DNA of 60,000 bases from Membranipora membranacea (taxonomy: Eukaryota; Bryozoa; Gymnolaemata; Cheilostomatida; Membraniporidae), in contig OU612068.1 in assembly GCA_914767715.1 (NCBI GenBank), forward strand, positions 7,318,001 through 7,378,000, given 5' to 3'. The notes beneath the pieces were generated by a model. That model saw only the letters and a list, made by a program, of their open reading frames with translations, was not told where the DNA came from and searched no databases. The position numbers and the translations under genes were made by a program. Below, piece after piece: positions 50,603 to 60,000 of this stretch (its first letter is position 1; each line of letters starts with the position of its first letter).

Positions 50603-53600
50603 GAAACTACACTGTCATTGGTCGCATTTTATTGCCATTTTGCTATGTACTATTCAGCCTATTTAAAGTTGGGTTCATGTACTTATAAACACGCTGTTTG
50701 AAAGAATAGCGTTTGACATCAGTGTTGATAGAGCCTTTGATGGCGCCTATCCTTGTGTGATGGTGGGAATGTGACACAGTGACCATTTCCTCATTAACTG
50801 CAGCTGTACCGGTGATGATTTTAAAATATAACTTTAAGTCAGCACCCTTCCTTCTTTCAAACAATGTTTGCCATCCGACTTCAGCCATATGGGCACTGAT
50901 ATGGTCACTACGTCTTTTTTGATGTGCCCACCTAAAGGCTTTTCTGTTTATGGCCTCCATGATATCTATATGCTTACCCAAATGAGGAGACCAACCATGA
51001 GAGGCATACTCTAAGATTGGTCTGCAAATAGTTTTAAATGATACTGTTTTAGTCTTAGTTTTAGCTTTTTTTAAGTTACGCATAAGCATATGAAGCGTTC
51101 TTGTGGCTTTCTTGCAAATCTCTCTGATGTGCTTGTCAAAAGAGAGGTGTGCATCTATGTGCACACCTAGGTATTTTACAGATGAGACGTGTGATAATTG
51201 GGTAGCATTTAAGTTGTAGGTTTGGGAAGGATTGTTGATGCTGGCCTGTGCCTGCCTCTCGACTCTCATAAATTCACACTTTGAGACGTTAAAGCACATC
51301 TGCCAGGTGTTGGCCCATTTTGCAAGGTTATCTAGATCAGACTGTAAGTCAATTTCATCCGCTTGTGATTTGATTTGATGATATACCAGAGAGTCATCAG
51401 CAAAAAGTCTTAAGGTGGAGTTATTAATGCAGGACGGCATATCATTGATAAAAATGAGGAAAAGAAGAGGTCCAAGTACACTACCCTGGGGCACTCCTGA
51501 GGTTACATTGTGATGTGAGGATTTTGCACCATTCACAGTCACAGAGAGTGTACGTTTGGACAACCAGCCTGATATCCAGTCACATGTTATAGGATGCACA
51601 CCTATCGCCTTAAGCTTTAAAGCTAGCTTCCTGTGCGAGACAACATCAAAAGCTTTAGAAAAATCAAGTACAGCAAGGTCGGTAGGGACATTTAGATCAT
51701 ATGAGTCCACAAGTTCTGAGATTGTTGTTAAAAGTTGAGTGTCGCAACCGTGCCTTTTTCTGAAACCGTGCTGGCAGTCTGAAAGCAAGTGGTTGGTGTC
51801 CAAAAAGTTGTTGATGTCATGGCAAATTATATGTTCTAATACCTTAGATGCAATACAAGTCATGGATATTGGGCGGTAATTGAGAGGTGCTGTTCTGGAA
51901 TCCTTTTTGTGAATAGGTATTACGTTAGCCCGTCTCCAGTCATCTGGAACCAGACCCGAATCAAACGAGTATTGAAATATCATTGCTAAAGATTTATAAA
52001 TATAATTTGCTAGGAATTTTAAGAGTGCAGAGGAGAGGCCATCAGGCCCAGCGCCTTTGGTCCTGTCTAGGGTTTCAAGTTGTCTTAGTACCCCTCTTGG
52101 TTCAATGGTAATTTTAGTAGTCTGTTTTGCGATGTTGTCAATAGTTGGTGGGCATCTACCATCATCGACCGTGAATACTGAACTAAATGAGGAGGCAAAA
52201 CATTCGGCAAGCTCTGCTGGTGAGTTTTCACTACAGCCATCAAGTTTTTTAATAGTATTGTTATTACCACGGCGATTTGCTATAAATTTGAAAAGAGGTT
52301 TTGTATCGCCATTTTCTAGCCTATCACAAATGTGTCTATTTAAGAATAAGTTGTAGTCTCTATTCATGAGAGTATTGCACAATTTGGATTGAGCAGCTAG
52401 TTTGTCCCTGTTTTCTTTGGTGTTATAGATGATGCTAGTTTTATGCCACCTTTTTCGACGGGCAATCTCTCTCTTCGTTGCCATCGATAGCCAAGGGCCT
52501 GAGTTGGTTTTCCTAGTACGACTAGGAATATTTGCACTAGCGGTGCGGTGGATACAATTTTTAAAAGTTTCCCATACCCTGTTCACTGGGGCTTTGTTTT
52601 CAATAAGTTGGCATACATCTTTCTCAAGATCAAAGCAGTCTACCATGATGTCTGGGATATTTGCTTTTTTGAATATGTAAAATGGGGTGGTGTTATTATT
52701 CTCATTTGTATGGGAAACAGGGTCTTCTGAGAAAAGATCAAAGAGTATTATATCGTGGTCAGAACAACTTGGTTGGCTCGTTGGAGTGGAGAGGTCAAGG
52801 TTTGAAAGGACAAGATCGAGAGTATTGCCATGCCGATGTGTTGGGAATTTGACATGCTGCTGTAAGTCAGTGGAATCTATGAAGGTCAGAAACGATTCAT
52901 GCATATGGATGTCTTGCCTTTTTTTTAAATTACATGTAGTCCAATCTATATCAGGTAAGTTGAAATCGCCAACAATGACTTGTCTGCACGATGATTCATT
53001 TTTGCACCATGTGATGAAGTCATCAACATTCCTAACTGAAGGCCTATGGTAGTATACCGTAAGATCGAATGAAAAGCCGCCGACACTAGCAACAATTGAT
53101 AACAATTCACCTGTTTCTGCAGGTAAGACTTGGGTGACAACAATGTTTGAGGAGTCAAGAACGCCAATTAGCACACCACCTCCACGTCCTACAGAACCTG
53201 TGCGGTCTAACCTATAGAGAGTGTAATTTATACATATTTCTTTATCAGTAATACATGGGATCAATTTGGTTTCAGTTAGAGCAAAGATATCAGGTTTGTG
53301 CTGGTTTAGGGCAACTTCCAGTTGGTGACTCTTTCCACTGATACCATTGCAATTCCAGTTCATTATTTTAATTGAGTGCTTGTTATTCATTATCTGCCTT
53401 CTTCCAACCTATGTAGTCAGAAAATATGTATTTATATTAGTTATTAGGATGATTGACTTTGAACGGTGGCATTCTTTGCAGCTGTAGTTATTGGTTCACC
53501 AGCGTGGCAAACATTCCTTCTTTGTGTGGCGAATTCAGACTATTAAACTTACGAAGGAAATCTATTTTCATAACCTCAGTGTGAAATTGAATCTTGACTG

Positions 53601-55664
53601 GTCTGGATTTTGATTGGCCCTCATTTTGTTTCAGCGAACCAAGCCTAGAGATCCTAGTGGTGGAATTAGGGTGAAATTGGAGATAATTCAATAGATTACA
53701 TACGTCCTTGTGGGTGTCAACCTTTTCTGAAAGGTTGTGCAATATAGCTGATTGTTTGCGCTCTAGTTTCTCTCTGGTGAGAGAATCCTGTTTTGCCCTT
53801 TCATCAAGACGCTTTGCAATGGCCTTGATTTCAGAACTATCTTCCTTAGATTCCCCTGTAACCTGAGCATATGTTTTTGTCATTTTGTGGCTCTCTGTTA
53901 CAATTTTTGTCAATGCATCTAGTTTTGTTTCAAGTTGAGCTAATGAGGGTTTAACTCCTGGTCCATAAAAATAGTCAGGCAGCTTAGGTTGACACTTAGG
54001 ACAGTACCATAGGAGTCCTGTCCTATTTATTATTTTAGTAAATTCTGACATAGTAGTAATGTCCGCCCATTCTGGTAAGCATGTAGTGTGGGTTGACAGA
54101 TAACAGCAGCTACATTTCAACGCTGGCTTTTTGGCAATGGCTCTGGTACATTTCTGACAATTGTTTGGGTTTGCTTGGATAGGTGTTATGCCAGGGCGGC
54201 TAGGGCTTGCCAGAGGGCTGCGGGTTCTCATTGGGCTGGGCATCACCACCTAAAGAGAGTGGTGTCACTACCCCACACTAAAAGTCACTAGTGCGGACTA
54301 GGACCCAACCAGCAAAGAGCAAGACTGTATGCTTGAAGAAAAACAAAAATGAAAATGTTTGCTCTATAAATAGAAAAAACAGAAGAAGAAATTTAGAGCA
54401 GAGCTAGCAAAGCAGAAGAAACCAAAGGCAAAAGAAGCAATTGAAATAACCTGGAAAAACTGCAGAACTGAACCACAGTAAGGAGGATTATAAATGTACC
54501 ACCCTGAATGAAAAATAAAAATTTTTGCTCTATAAAAGGAAAAGAAACTTGGAGCCGAACAGAACCGTTGCTCCTAGAGCTGGGAAAACTGCAGAACTGA
54601 ACCACAGTAAAGAGGATTATAGTAAATGTGCTACCCTAAATGAAAATGTTTGCTCTATAAAAGGAAAAGAAACTTAGAGCAGAATAGAACCGTAACTCCT
54701 AGAGCTCAGCCCAACAAGGAAAGAAGGTAATTGTATGGGCAAACAACCTCAAGCAAAGCAGCGTAAAGCAAAGGCAAAAGAAGCAGAGAAACAAGTTTCA
54801 AATATCCTAGAAAACTGCAGAACAGAAATGTGCCACAGTAAAGAGGAATATATTTGGTTATGTATCACCCTGGAATATTATACTGCACAAATTTAATCTA
54901 CACTGTTAAATCAAAGAAAATATTTAATTACGTCTGCACAGTGATTCTGAAGTTAGTTGAGGCTATAGCCCTCCTATAGCAGGATGTAAATGATAAATGT
55001 CAATACAGATTAAATGGTAGTCTACAATAAATGAAGTTTTAAGTTAAGTGAGAATATTTAGACAAAATGGCGGGAAAATATTTATCTAAGTGTGCACAAT
55101 GATACTGAAGATTAATGAACCTAAAGCCCCCCTATAATAAGGGGAGTTAAGAGTAAGTGAGGATGTAAATGGTCAAGTCAATTCTCATCTGAGGTAAGGA
55201 AACTGAGGTAAGGAAGTCAATTCAGTATCAATGATATTCTACAATTTATTTGACAAAGATTGAAGTCTAAATTCAATGTAAACACAGCAATGGGGAGAGC
55301 GCTTGAGAAACACGTCCGTTCAGTCTGAGAGCTAACTAACTAATTGGTATGCAGTGCTATAGAATGGCTCCATAGACTGCCATGATAATAAGAGAAATGA
55401 AACTTTCATTAGGACTAGAAGCATGCAAAGGATTCATTAACAAAATATGAGCATAAGCAGGAAACTTACCAGAGCATTTATATCTTTCTCTCCATTCTCA
55501 GTTATATACATAGGTGGAAAAGGTCTAAGGAGAGTGTCAGCTCTGTAACTGAAAACTGCTGCAGAAAAAACACTCCAACAGAAATCTGTCTCTATCAGTT
55601 TGTTAGGACTTTGCAGGATACCATTCACTGCTCCTGCTTGATCTATGGATTCTTGAGATTCCAT
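47693..55664 (-). CDS. PARP16: PARP16 mono-ADP-ribosyltransferase, tail-anchored in the ER
   Basis: Six exons: 55470-55664, 49675-49812, 49148-49351, 48576-48741, 48156-48315, 47693-47882 (TAG). Total 1053 nt, 350 residues; the human protein has 322. PARP16 mono-ADP-ribosylates ER stress and translation factors. Exon 1 encodes the N-terminal helical domain ([28 protein letters not shown]). The ART fold shows [20 protein letters not shown] (catalytic-type His at about 158), [10 protein letters not shown] (Tyr about 188) and VRVKYLLVY (Tyr about 269), the H-Y-Y pattern of PARP16 and not the H-Y-E of polymerising PARPs. [20 protein letters not shown] matches the human segment. The C-terminus has one hydrophobic anchor ([16 protein letters not shown]) and a basic tail. 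Intron 1 (5.66 kb) holds a CR1-like LINE in the same orientation. Confidence 0.93.
50643..53390 (-). CDS. LINE ORF2: endonuclease and reverse transcriptase
   Basis: One uninterrupted 915-codon frame with an ATG start. The N-terminal third is an APE-type endonuclease: [25 protein letters not shown] and the SDHD motif. The central part is a reverse transcriptase: [31 protein letters not shown] (motif A), [20 protein letters not shown] (motif B) and [10 protein letters not shown] (motif C, FADD in place of the commoner YADD). The C-terminus has KYLGVHID and a WAHQKR-type region. It copies element RNA at nicked chromosomal DNA. All catalytic residues that I can check are present, so it may still be active. 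Confidence 0.92.
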   Translation of the reverse strand: MNNKHSIKIMNWNCNGISGKSHQLEVALNQHKPDIFALTETKLIPCITDKEICINYTLYRLDRTGSVGRGGGVLIGVLDSSNIVVTQVLPAETGELLSIVASVGGFSFDLTVYYHRPSVRNVDDFITWCKNESSCRQVIVGDFNLPDIDWTTCNLKKRQDIHMHESFLTFIDSTDLQQHVKFPTHRHGNTLDLVLSNLDLSTPTSQPSCSDHDIILFDLFSEDPVSHTNENNNTTPFYIFKKANIPDIMVDCFDLEKDVCQLIENKAPVNRVWETFKNCIHRTASANIPSRTRKTNSGPWLSMATKREIARRKRWHKTSIIYNTKENRDKLAAQSKLCNTLMNRDYNLFLNRHICDRLENGDTKPLFKFIANRRGNNNTIKKLDGCSENSPAELAECFASSFSSVFTVDDGRCPPTIDNIAKQTTKITIEPRGVLRQLETLDRTKGAGPDGLSSALLKFLANYIYKSLAMIFQYSFDSGLVPDDWRRANVIPIHKKDSRTAPLNYRPISMTCIASKVLEHIICHDINNFLDTNHLLSDCQHGFRKRHGCDTQLLTTISELVDSYDLNVPTDLAVLDFSKAFDVVSHRKLALKLKAIGVHPITCDWISGWLSKRTLSVTVNGAKSSHHNVTSGVPQGSVLGPLLFLIFINDMPSCINNSTLRLFADDSLVYHQIKSQADEIDLQSDLDNLAKWANTWQMCFNVSKCEFMRVERQAQASINNPSQTYNLNATQLSHVSSVKYLGVHIDAHLSFDKHIREICKKATRTLHMLMRNLKKAKTKTKTVSFKTICRPILEYASHGWSPHLGKHIDIMEAINRKAFRWAHQKRRSDHISAHMAEVGWQTLFERRKGADLKLYFKIITGTAAVNEEMVTVSHSHHHTRIGAIKGSINTDVKRYSFKQRVYKYMNPTLNRLNST
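53488..54243 (-). CDS. LINE ORF1: PHD-like zinc finger and coiled-coil protein
   Basis: 251 residues from the ATG at 54243 (the open frame extends two GTG codons upstream). Near the N-terminus [24 protein letters not shown] and WYCPKC form a C4HC3 (PHD-like) zinc-binding pattern, as in CR1-group ORF1 proteins. A charged coiled-coil region follows ([15 protein letters not shown], then [18 protein letters not shown]), then a basic segment with [20 protein letters not shown] typical of LINE ORF1 C-termini. Likely an RNA-binding chaperone of the element. It ends 97 bp before ORF2. Confidence 0.85.
   Translation of the reverse strand: MPSPMRTRSPLASPSRPGITPIQANPNNCQKCTRAIAKKPALKCSCCYLSTHTTCLPEWADITTMSEFTKIINRTGLLWYCPKCQPKLPDYFYGPGVKPSLAQLETKLDALTKIVTESHKMTKTYAQVTGESKEDSSEIKAIAKRLDERAKQDSLTREKLERKQSAILHNLSEKVDTHKDVCNLLNYLQFHPNSTTRISRLGSLKQNEGQSKSRPVKIQFHTEVMKIDFLRKFNSLNSPHKEGMFATLVNQ
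54340..55180 (-). repeat. Tandem repeats in the LINE 5' region
   Basis: Three imperfect units of about 130-160 bp start with TTTGCTCTATAAA at about 54357, 54524 and 54648 and share CTGCAGAACTGAACCACAGTA and GAGGATTATA. A second set of two longer units (about 54915-55010 and 55070-55180) shares AAATATTTA, GCACA.TGAT.CTGAAG and GGATGTAAATG. On the element's own strand these lie upstream of ORF1, where tandem monomers act as promoters in some LINEs; that role here is inference. Confidence 0.65.
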
Positions 55665-56882
55665 AATTTATCATCCAGTGTCCTTTGGCAGAGTAAGACT
55701 AGCTTATAAGTTCTATTTTATAAAATACCTAAGTACATTCATCACAATGAATGTGTTCCTTGTTTCTTCATGGGCATGACAACATCCGGTTTGTAGCCTC
55801 AAAAATCATTTACAACATTTATGTGAATTTTACTTGGAGTTGTGTTGTTTCGATAAGTAGGAGATAACTGCTACCAATGAACTGAACCTAGGTTTAGTTC
55901 ATTGCTGCTACACAAGCCCCGAAATCACTTGTATCACTTGCTGCCTGCCCAGGCTAGTAGCAAGGCCACCCAGATAAACTGATCAAGTACACCAAGCCAC
56001 CCAACAAAGCTTGTCAAAACAGGCTAAGTTAAGGCATACATGCCACGTTTTAGGAGAGACTTCTTGATTCTCTCTACTCCCGTCTCATACCAAGGAGTCC
56101 TTGCTCATACCTAACTCAAAAATCCCTATTTATTTGATCACCAATATATGCCTTATGGACTGCCAACCCGCAAATGTTAAAAGACAACATGTTTTGAGGA
56201 GAAGTCGAAGACTTTATGTTTCCTATAAGTGAAAACTACTAAAACAAGTTGGGAACTTTCAAATTATGCAAGTGCCAAAATGGCAGAATACAAGCTAATA
56301 CTTAATCGAGAACAGGCATTACAAACACAATTAGGATTCATTCAGAATGTTATAAAAAACTTTTTTGGTATTTTAATGATTGAAAATAAATCCGACACAA
56401 CAATTTGAATATATTGTAAAGAAATTGATCATAATTTGATCTGGCTCCAACATTGCCACTAATGGTAGAATCATAAGATAATCATCAAAACATGCACATA
56501 AATTATAGTGAGTTTGCCTTACAATTCAAACATGTATCGTAATGATATATTCTTTTTGTTAATCAATAGCAATAAACACCTCGAAAACAAACGATATTAA
56601 AAAAATATGCATTACAGTAAAGAAAACAGTGACTAGAAAGACATGTATAACAAAATATGCTCATATATATAATTCTCAATAATTGAATAAACGATCATCA
56701 ATAACCATCATAATAATTATAAAATAGCTATCAATTCATTAATCAAAAAATACCTCCAGATAATCTCAGATAGTGGCATTCAAAGTAAATATGTCAATAT
56801 AAATAAATAATTATCTGAGTTACAATAATTTAAATTCTTTCGCATCGTGTTTCAGGTTCGTTTCCGTATCCATATCACCATC
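55665..56882. other. Intergenic: upstream of PARP16, 3' flank of UNC79
   Basis: Both neighbours are on the minus strand. A 28-bp near-perfect palindrome AATGAACTGAACC..GGTTTAGTTCATT sits at 55876-55903, about 210 bp upstream of the PARP16 ATG. From about 56330 the sequence is very AT-rich, in keeping with UNC79 3' UTR. No gene seen. Confidence 0.55.
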
Positions 56883-59800
56883 TCAGATAGCGAGTAGTTT
56901 GACAGCAGTAGAAGACTGAACCTCGATCTGAGCCAGCTTAAACTGTACCTTCTTAATCCACTCAAACAAGATAGCTTTGTTGTATTTCTTTTTGTCCTGT
57001 GGCTGCCAGTTTTCAAGAGTTTGTAATCGCACCAAGATATTGATAGGAAGCTGAAACAAAATACATTGAAAGTTTAAATATTAATATCTCAATCTTAATT
57101 GTTCTCTAAAATGATATTGGTCTTGGTACATAGATTCACATTTCAGAAGACAAAAATTTCATTATTACCTAGTAAAAACAGTTTCAACATTCTTAGCAAT
57201 AACCATTTCAACGATTTCAACATTTTCTGTATCTGATTTATTACAGGCCGTAAAAACTGGCACACCACAATTATTAGAGTCATTACCTTGTTCTGGTTGG
57301 AGTATAAAAGCTGTCTCCACAACGGGAACAGCTGCAAAATAAATATCTCTGGATGATGAAATCATAATTGAAATTTGAATGAGCATTGATCATAATCCAA
57401 AGTTGTTTCGGTGATTGAATCCACCAGTCAATGGCTACATGGAACACCAAAAATTTAAAGTCTTGATGACCGTTTGAAAAGTTTCATAGACTGAAGTCTT
57501 TACCTTCAGAACGACTGAAGACTGGCATTCCTGAAGAGTCTCCATCATACTGAGTACATGTAAGTTGACCATCTCAGTGAGCTGAAAGAATGATCAAACC
57601 AATACAGCATACGAGGAGGACAAAATCTAGTGACTTGATGTGTACAGATACTGAGTAGCAGAAGTTGGCAGTTAAGCAAGGATATAAATTTAAATTTTGA
57701 AGGCAGGAACACTAGAAAAAGATAAGGTTGGCTGAGAAGTAAATGAGGGTTGTGCCGTTGATTGAACAAGGTCTGATATGATGATATAAACTGGAGTTTG
57801 CATTTAGTCATGAGAAAATCATGGCGCGGAACAAATCTGTGAAGGATGAATATTACTATGATGTTCATATATACCACTCTGCTATGAGACATGAGGTTGA
57901 GTATGGTGGGTGTTACTTTAGCCCAAAAATCATATATAATCTGAGTGACATCTATACGATCTTCTGAATCTCGATCCATACCCTCAGCTGTCAGAGTCTC
58001 ACAGTATACTGTCCAAACCTGCAATATACAATAGTTAAAAATAACTCAATAAACTTGATTTATTTTGTCATTCATCAAGAGGAAACATAGGTCTCTCTTC
58101 AAATTGTCATTTTAGTTGCAGGCATTGTATTTAGGGAGGGTGGGATATCCCTTCCCACCCTCCCTGTTGTAACAATGTTGAGGAGCTACCCTTTAGGAGT
58201 AGTCCTCCTTTTGAGACTGGGTAGATAATTTCAAATAAAACTTTAAATTGGAGATGTCTATTATTCTGACTCTGAAGACACTTAATCGAGTATTCGTCAC
58301 AGCAGGATAATCAACTCCCTAACAAATTGATCTAAGTCATCTTGATTACGTATAGTCATATTTAGAATATCTCACGAATCTTACTTTCCCCCACATGCAG
58401 TGTGAACTGAGATGTGTCAAACTGCCTGCTCAACTCAAAGTTGGCTTAAAATGATTTAGCTTAGATAAAAGGAGACTTTTACTAGCAGGTAAGTAAATAA
58501 TTTTTGTCAGAGAAATTGGCGCATTGTGTGTGAATGATATTAGAGCAGATAAAATAGTGTATATATATCTTTGATTATATTTATGTGAAGAATTTTCCGG
58601 GTCCGATGTTATTATGAAGATGGAGCAACCAGTTATTGTGGTCAACTTCTGGCACTGACACGCATTTGATTTTTGGACCATGGTTTTTATTATCTTTTGT
58701 ATTCTTTACAAGCTTCTGCACATTTGAGGCATCCTTTTTTGTCGCCATAATATTGTTGTATTTGGTCCTTTAATCTAACAATCTAACTAAAATATCAAAA
58801 GATAGTTGGCTTCAACTTCTTCTGGTGACTTGTTTGATTGTTTATTCTAGGAGTCATTGCAATACATGAATTCTTCTACCATACAACCTTTCGCTGCTTT
58901 ATCAAGTCGGAATGCCTCATCATGTACTGATTTATGGACTGATACTTGCAGTAGCTCTGCATTACTACTACAGAAACTACTGTCAGACAATACGTAATCC
59001 ATTCAAACCAAAGGACACCAACTTATTATGTCATAAACATGCCTTGACAGATGATTCAAAACTACAAAAGATTGTCAAGACAGTATTTTCAAAAAAAGGA
59101 CACTTATTTTCTCTGAAGGCGTTTGGTATGCCAGGTGTAAAGGTGTACTGGATCGGTGATCACTATTTTGAGAAGTAAAATAAACTAAAGATGGAGAAGG
59201 GCATCATAAAATAACAAAACCAGTTCTATGATTCTCTTGATAAAGATTTTGTGATATTTTCTCTGCACAATTTTCATCACTAAATTGATATAAAGTGGGT
59301 GTAGCTTTGGTTCCGCACTCAATTAACACCAAACTACTAAATTTAAACCAGCGTACTGGTATTTCACTTACTTGGCAGAGTATGAAGGCATAGAAGAGAC
59401 TGGACATAAACTCGACAGAGGAAGCTGAATATTCTACGAATCCCGTCATGATAGACATGACCATAACCGATATGTTGTTGACATCATCAAAGGGCAGCGG
59501 CTGGCACTTTGTATGTAGTACATTCTCTGCGACAGCGTGATGGGTCAGCGCTCCGATGTAAAGCCAGCATAAGAATCTTACATGGTCTACTGATTCCAGG
59601 AACTCTTTCGGGCTAAAAATAATTTAAATTTCAGATTTTAGTTATTATTCTGTGAATTGACCAAGGGTATGAGAAGCCAGTTATAAATTATCTATAATGT
59701 GTGTATGTATTTATGTGTTTACGCAAAACACTATTGAATACTGATCGTCAGATAATTGGTATCAACGATACTCATATTCCAGGTAGCTTACCCTCTTTGT

Positions 59801-59961
59801 ATGGTGTTGGGCTGGTTATAGAGCCATGGTATAACTCTTTGTGTAGCTTTAGGATCACTTTGTATCATAGCTGACATCTCCAGAGCTATAATCTGAGCTA
59901 CTCCAGTCTTCAGAAGTCCTCCAAAAGTATCCTCATGTAGGCAGGTGGGCTTTGTGTGTGC
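56883..59961 (-). CDS. UNC79: UNC79, C-terminal exons (gene continues beyond window)
   Basis: Five exons in gene order: 59792-59961, 59372-59612, 57875-58018, 57504-57581, 56883-57050 (TGA). They join in phase and encode the last 266 residues of a protein that exceeds 2,000 residues in vertebrates. UNC79 is a large HEAT-like subunit of the NALCN sodium-leak channel complex at the neuronal membrane. Matches to the vertebrate C-terminus: GPKEFLESVDHVRFLCWLYI, ALTHHAV, SSVEFMSSLFYAFILCQVWT, FWAKVTPTILNLMSH, EMVNLHVLSMMETLQEC and the terminal VQFKLAQIEVQSS. The segment between VVLK (57504) and LPIN (57050) is shorter than in human, so a further small exon could lie in 57051-57503; the splice as given is in frame. 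Confidence 0.88.
58133..58170. repeat. Short hairpin: AGGGAGGGTGG...CCACCCTCCCT
   Basis: A purine/pyrimidine stem around GATATCCCTT in a UNC79 intron. It is the clearest member of the family also seen at 38389-38425. Confidence 0.6.
58912..59178 (+). CDS. Unrecognised 88-residue membrane-anchored ORF inside a UNC79 intron
   Basis: Opposite strand to UNC79, between its 241-nt and 144-nt exons. It starts with ATG in fair context. Residues 4-22 (HVLIYGLILAVALHYYYRN) look like a signal anchor or single membrane helix; the rest is basic and ends MPGVKVYWIGDHYFEK. An AATAAA (59179-59184) begins one base after the stop codon, and an acceptor-like TTTATTCTAG precedes it at about 58850. I recognise no family. 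It could be a real small nested gene, a terminal exon of a longer one, or chance; nothing in the sequence settles it. Confidence 0.35.
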   Translation: MPHHVLIYGLILAVALHYYYRNYCQTIRNPFKPKDTNLLCHKHALTDDSKLQKIVKTVFSKKGHLFSLKAFGMPGVKVYWIGDHYFEK

Positions 59962-60000
59962 CTAAGGTGAATATATTCAGGTATGACATCATTCACTCTA

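Larger units (their letters stand above)
50597..55345 (-). mobile_element. CR1-like non-LTR retrotransposon (LINE), apparently full length, in PARP16 intron 1
   Basis: Reading on the minus strand: a 5' UTR with tandem repeats (about 54340-55180), ORF1 (54243-53488), a 97-bp gap, ORF2 (53390-50643), then a very short 3' UTR with AATAAA near 50628 and a T-run of about 30 (50570-50596, A on the plus strand). The two-ORF plan with a PHD-like ORF1 fits the CR1/L2 group of the Jockey superfamily. Outer borders are estimates: I saw no target-site duplication. Both frames are open, so this may be a young copy. It lies sense to PARP16. Confidence 0.85.

Noticed and set aside
50336-50701. 121-codon + strand ORF with a poly-lysine stretch
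   Set aside because: The lysines are the A-run at the LINE 3' end; the rest is antisense to the element and intron.
51556-53052. Several + strand ORFs opposite the LINE ORF2
   Set aside because: Antisense shadows of an intact 915-codon reading frame.
57545-58024. 159-codon minus ORF read as one exon
   Set aside because: Only the first 48 codons or so (57875-58018) match UNC79; the remainder is intron read-through after a GT donor.

Overview
This is nuclear DNA from an animal. It is AT-rich, its genes have many short exons with GT/AG introns, and its introns are full of small mobile elements and hairpins. The gene set (sialin-type SLC17 transporters, a chondroitin GalNAc-transferase, ZFAT, ARMC6, PARP16, UNC79) belongs to a metazoan. 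The level of divergence and the LINE and MITE content point to an invertebrate that is not an insect, perhaps marine. I cannot fix the phylum from sequence alone.

Layout. (1) 181-25431: four SLC17/sialin-like transporter genes. Two lie on + (the first enters the window already in progress) and two on -, so genes 2 and 3 converge tail to tail. All visible splice phases agree among the copies, and the three complete ones begin with a very short first coding exon of 7, 7 and 16 nt. (2) 26607-29620 (-): chondroitin sulfate N-acetylgalactosaminyltransferase. (3) 31170-41764 (+): a 19-exon ZFAT orthologue with an AT-hook and about 19 zinc fingers; a small hAT-like element sits in one intron. (4) 44550-47145 (+): ARMC6. 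(5) 47693-55664 (-): PARP16, whose first intron carries an apparently intact CR1-like LINE with tandem 5' repeats. (6) 56883-59961 (-): the C-terminal exons of UNC79, which continues past the window. A short unrecognised + strand ORF (58912-59178) lies inside a UNC79 intron.

The ORF-level evidence is fragmentary because genes are split, so I rebuilt models from splice sites. For every complete gene the summed exon lengths are divisible by three, the phases join, and the conserved family motifs cross the junctions in frame. The SLC17 copies are probably lysosomal or vesicular organic-anion transporters that diversified after tandem duplication. The other genes are single-copy housekeeping or neuronal genes with no obvious shared pathway; their adjacency looks like ordinary gene order and not a functional operon.

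The most notable items are: the SLC17 array with its conserved tiny start exon and a His-to-Thr change in one copy; twin 377-bp TTAA-flanked MITEs about 99% identical; a dispersed palindromic hairpin family; the intact LINE inside PARP16; the 1.25-kb hAT-like insertion beside a ZFAT exon; and the nested small-protein ORF. I found no tRNA, rRNA, CRISPR array or wholly new gene system that I could defend.
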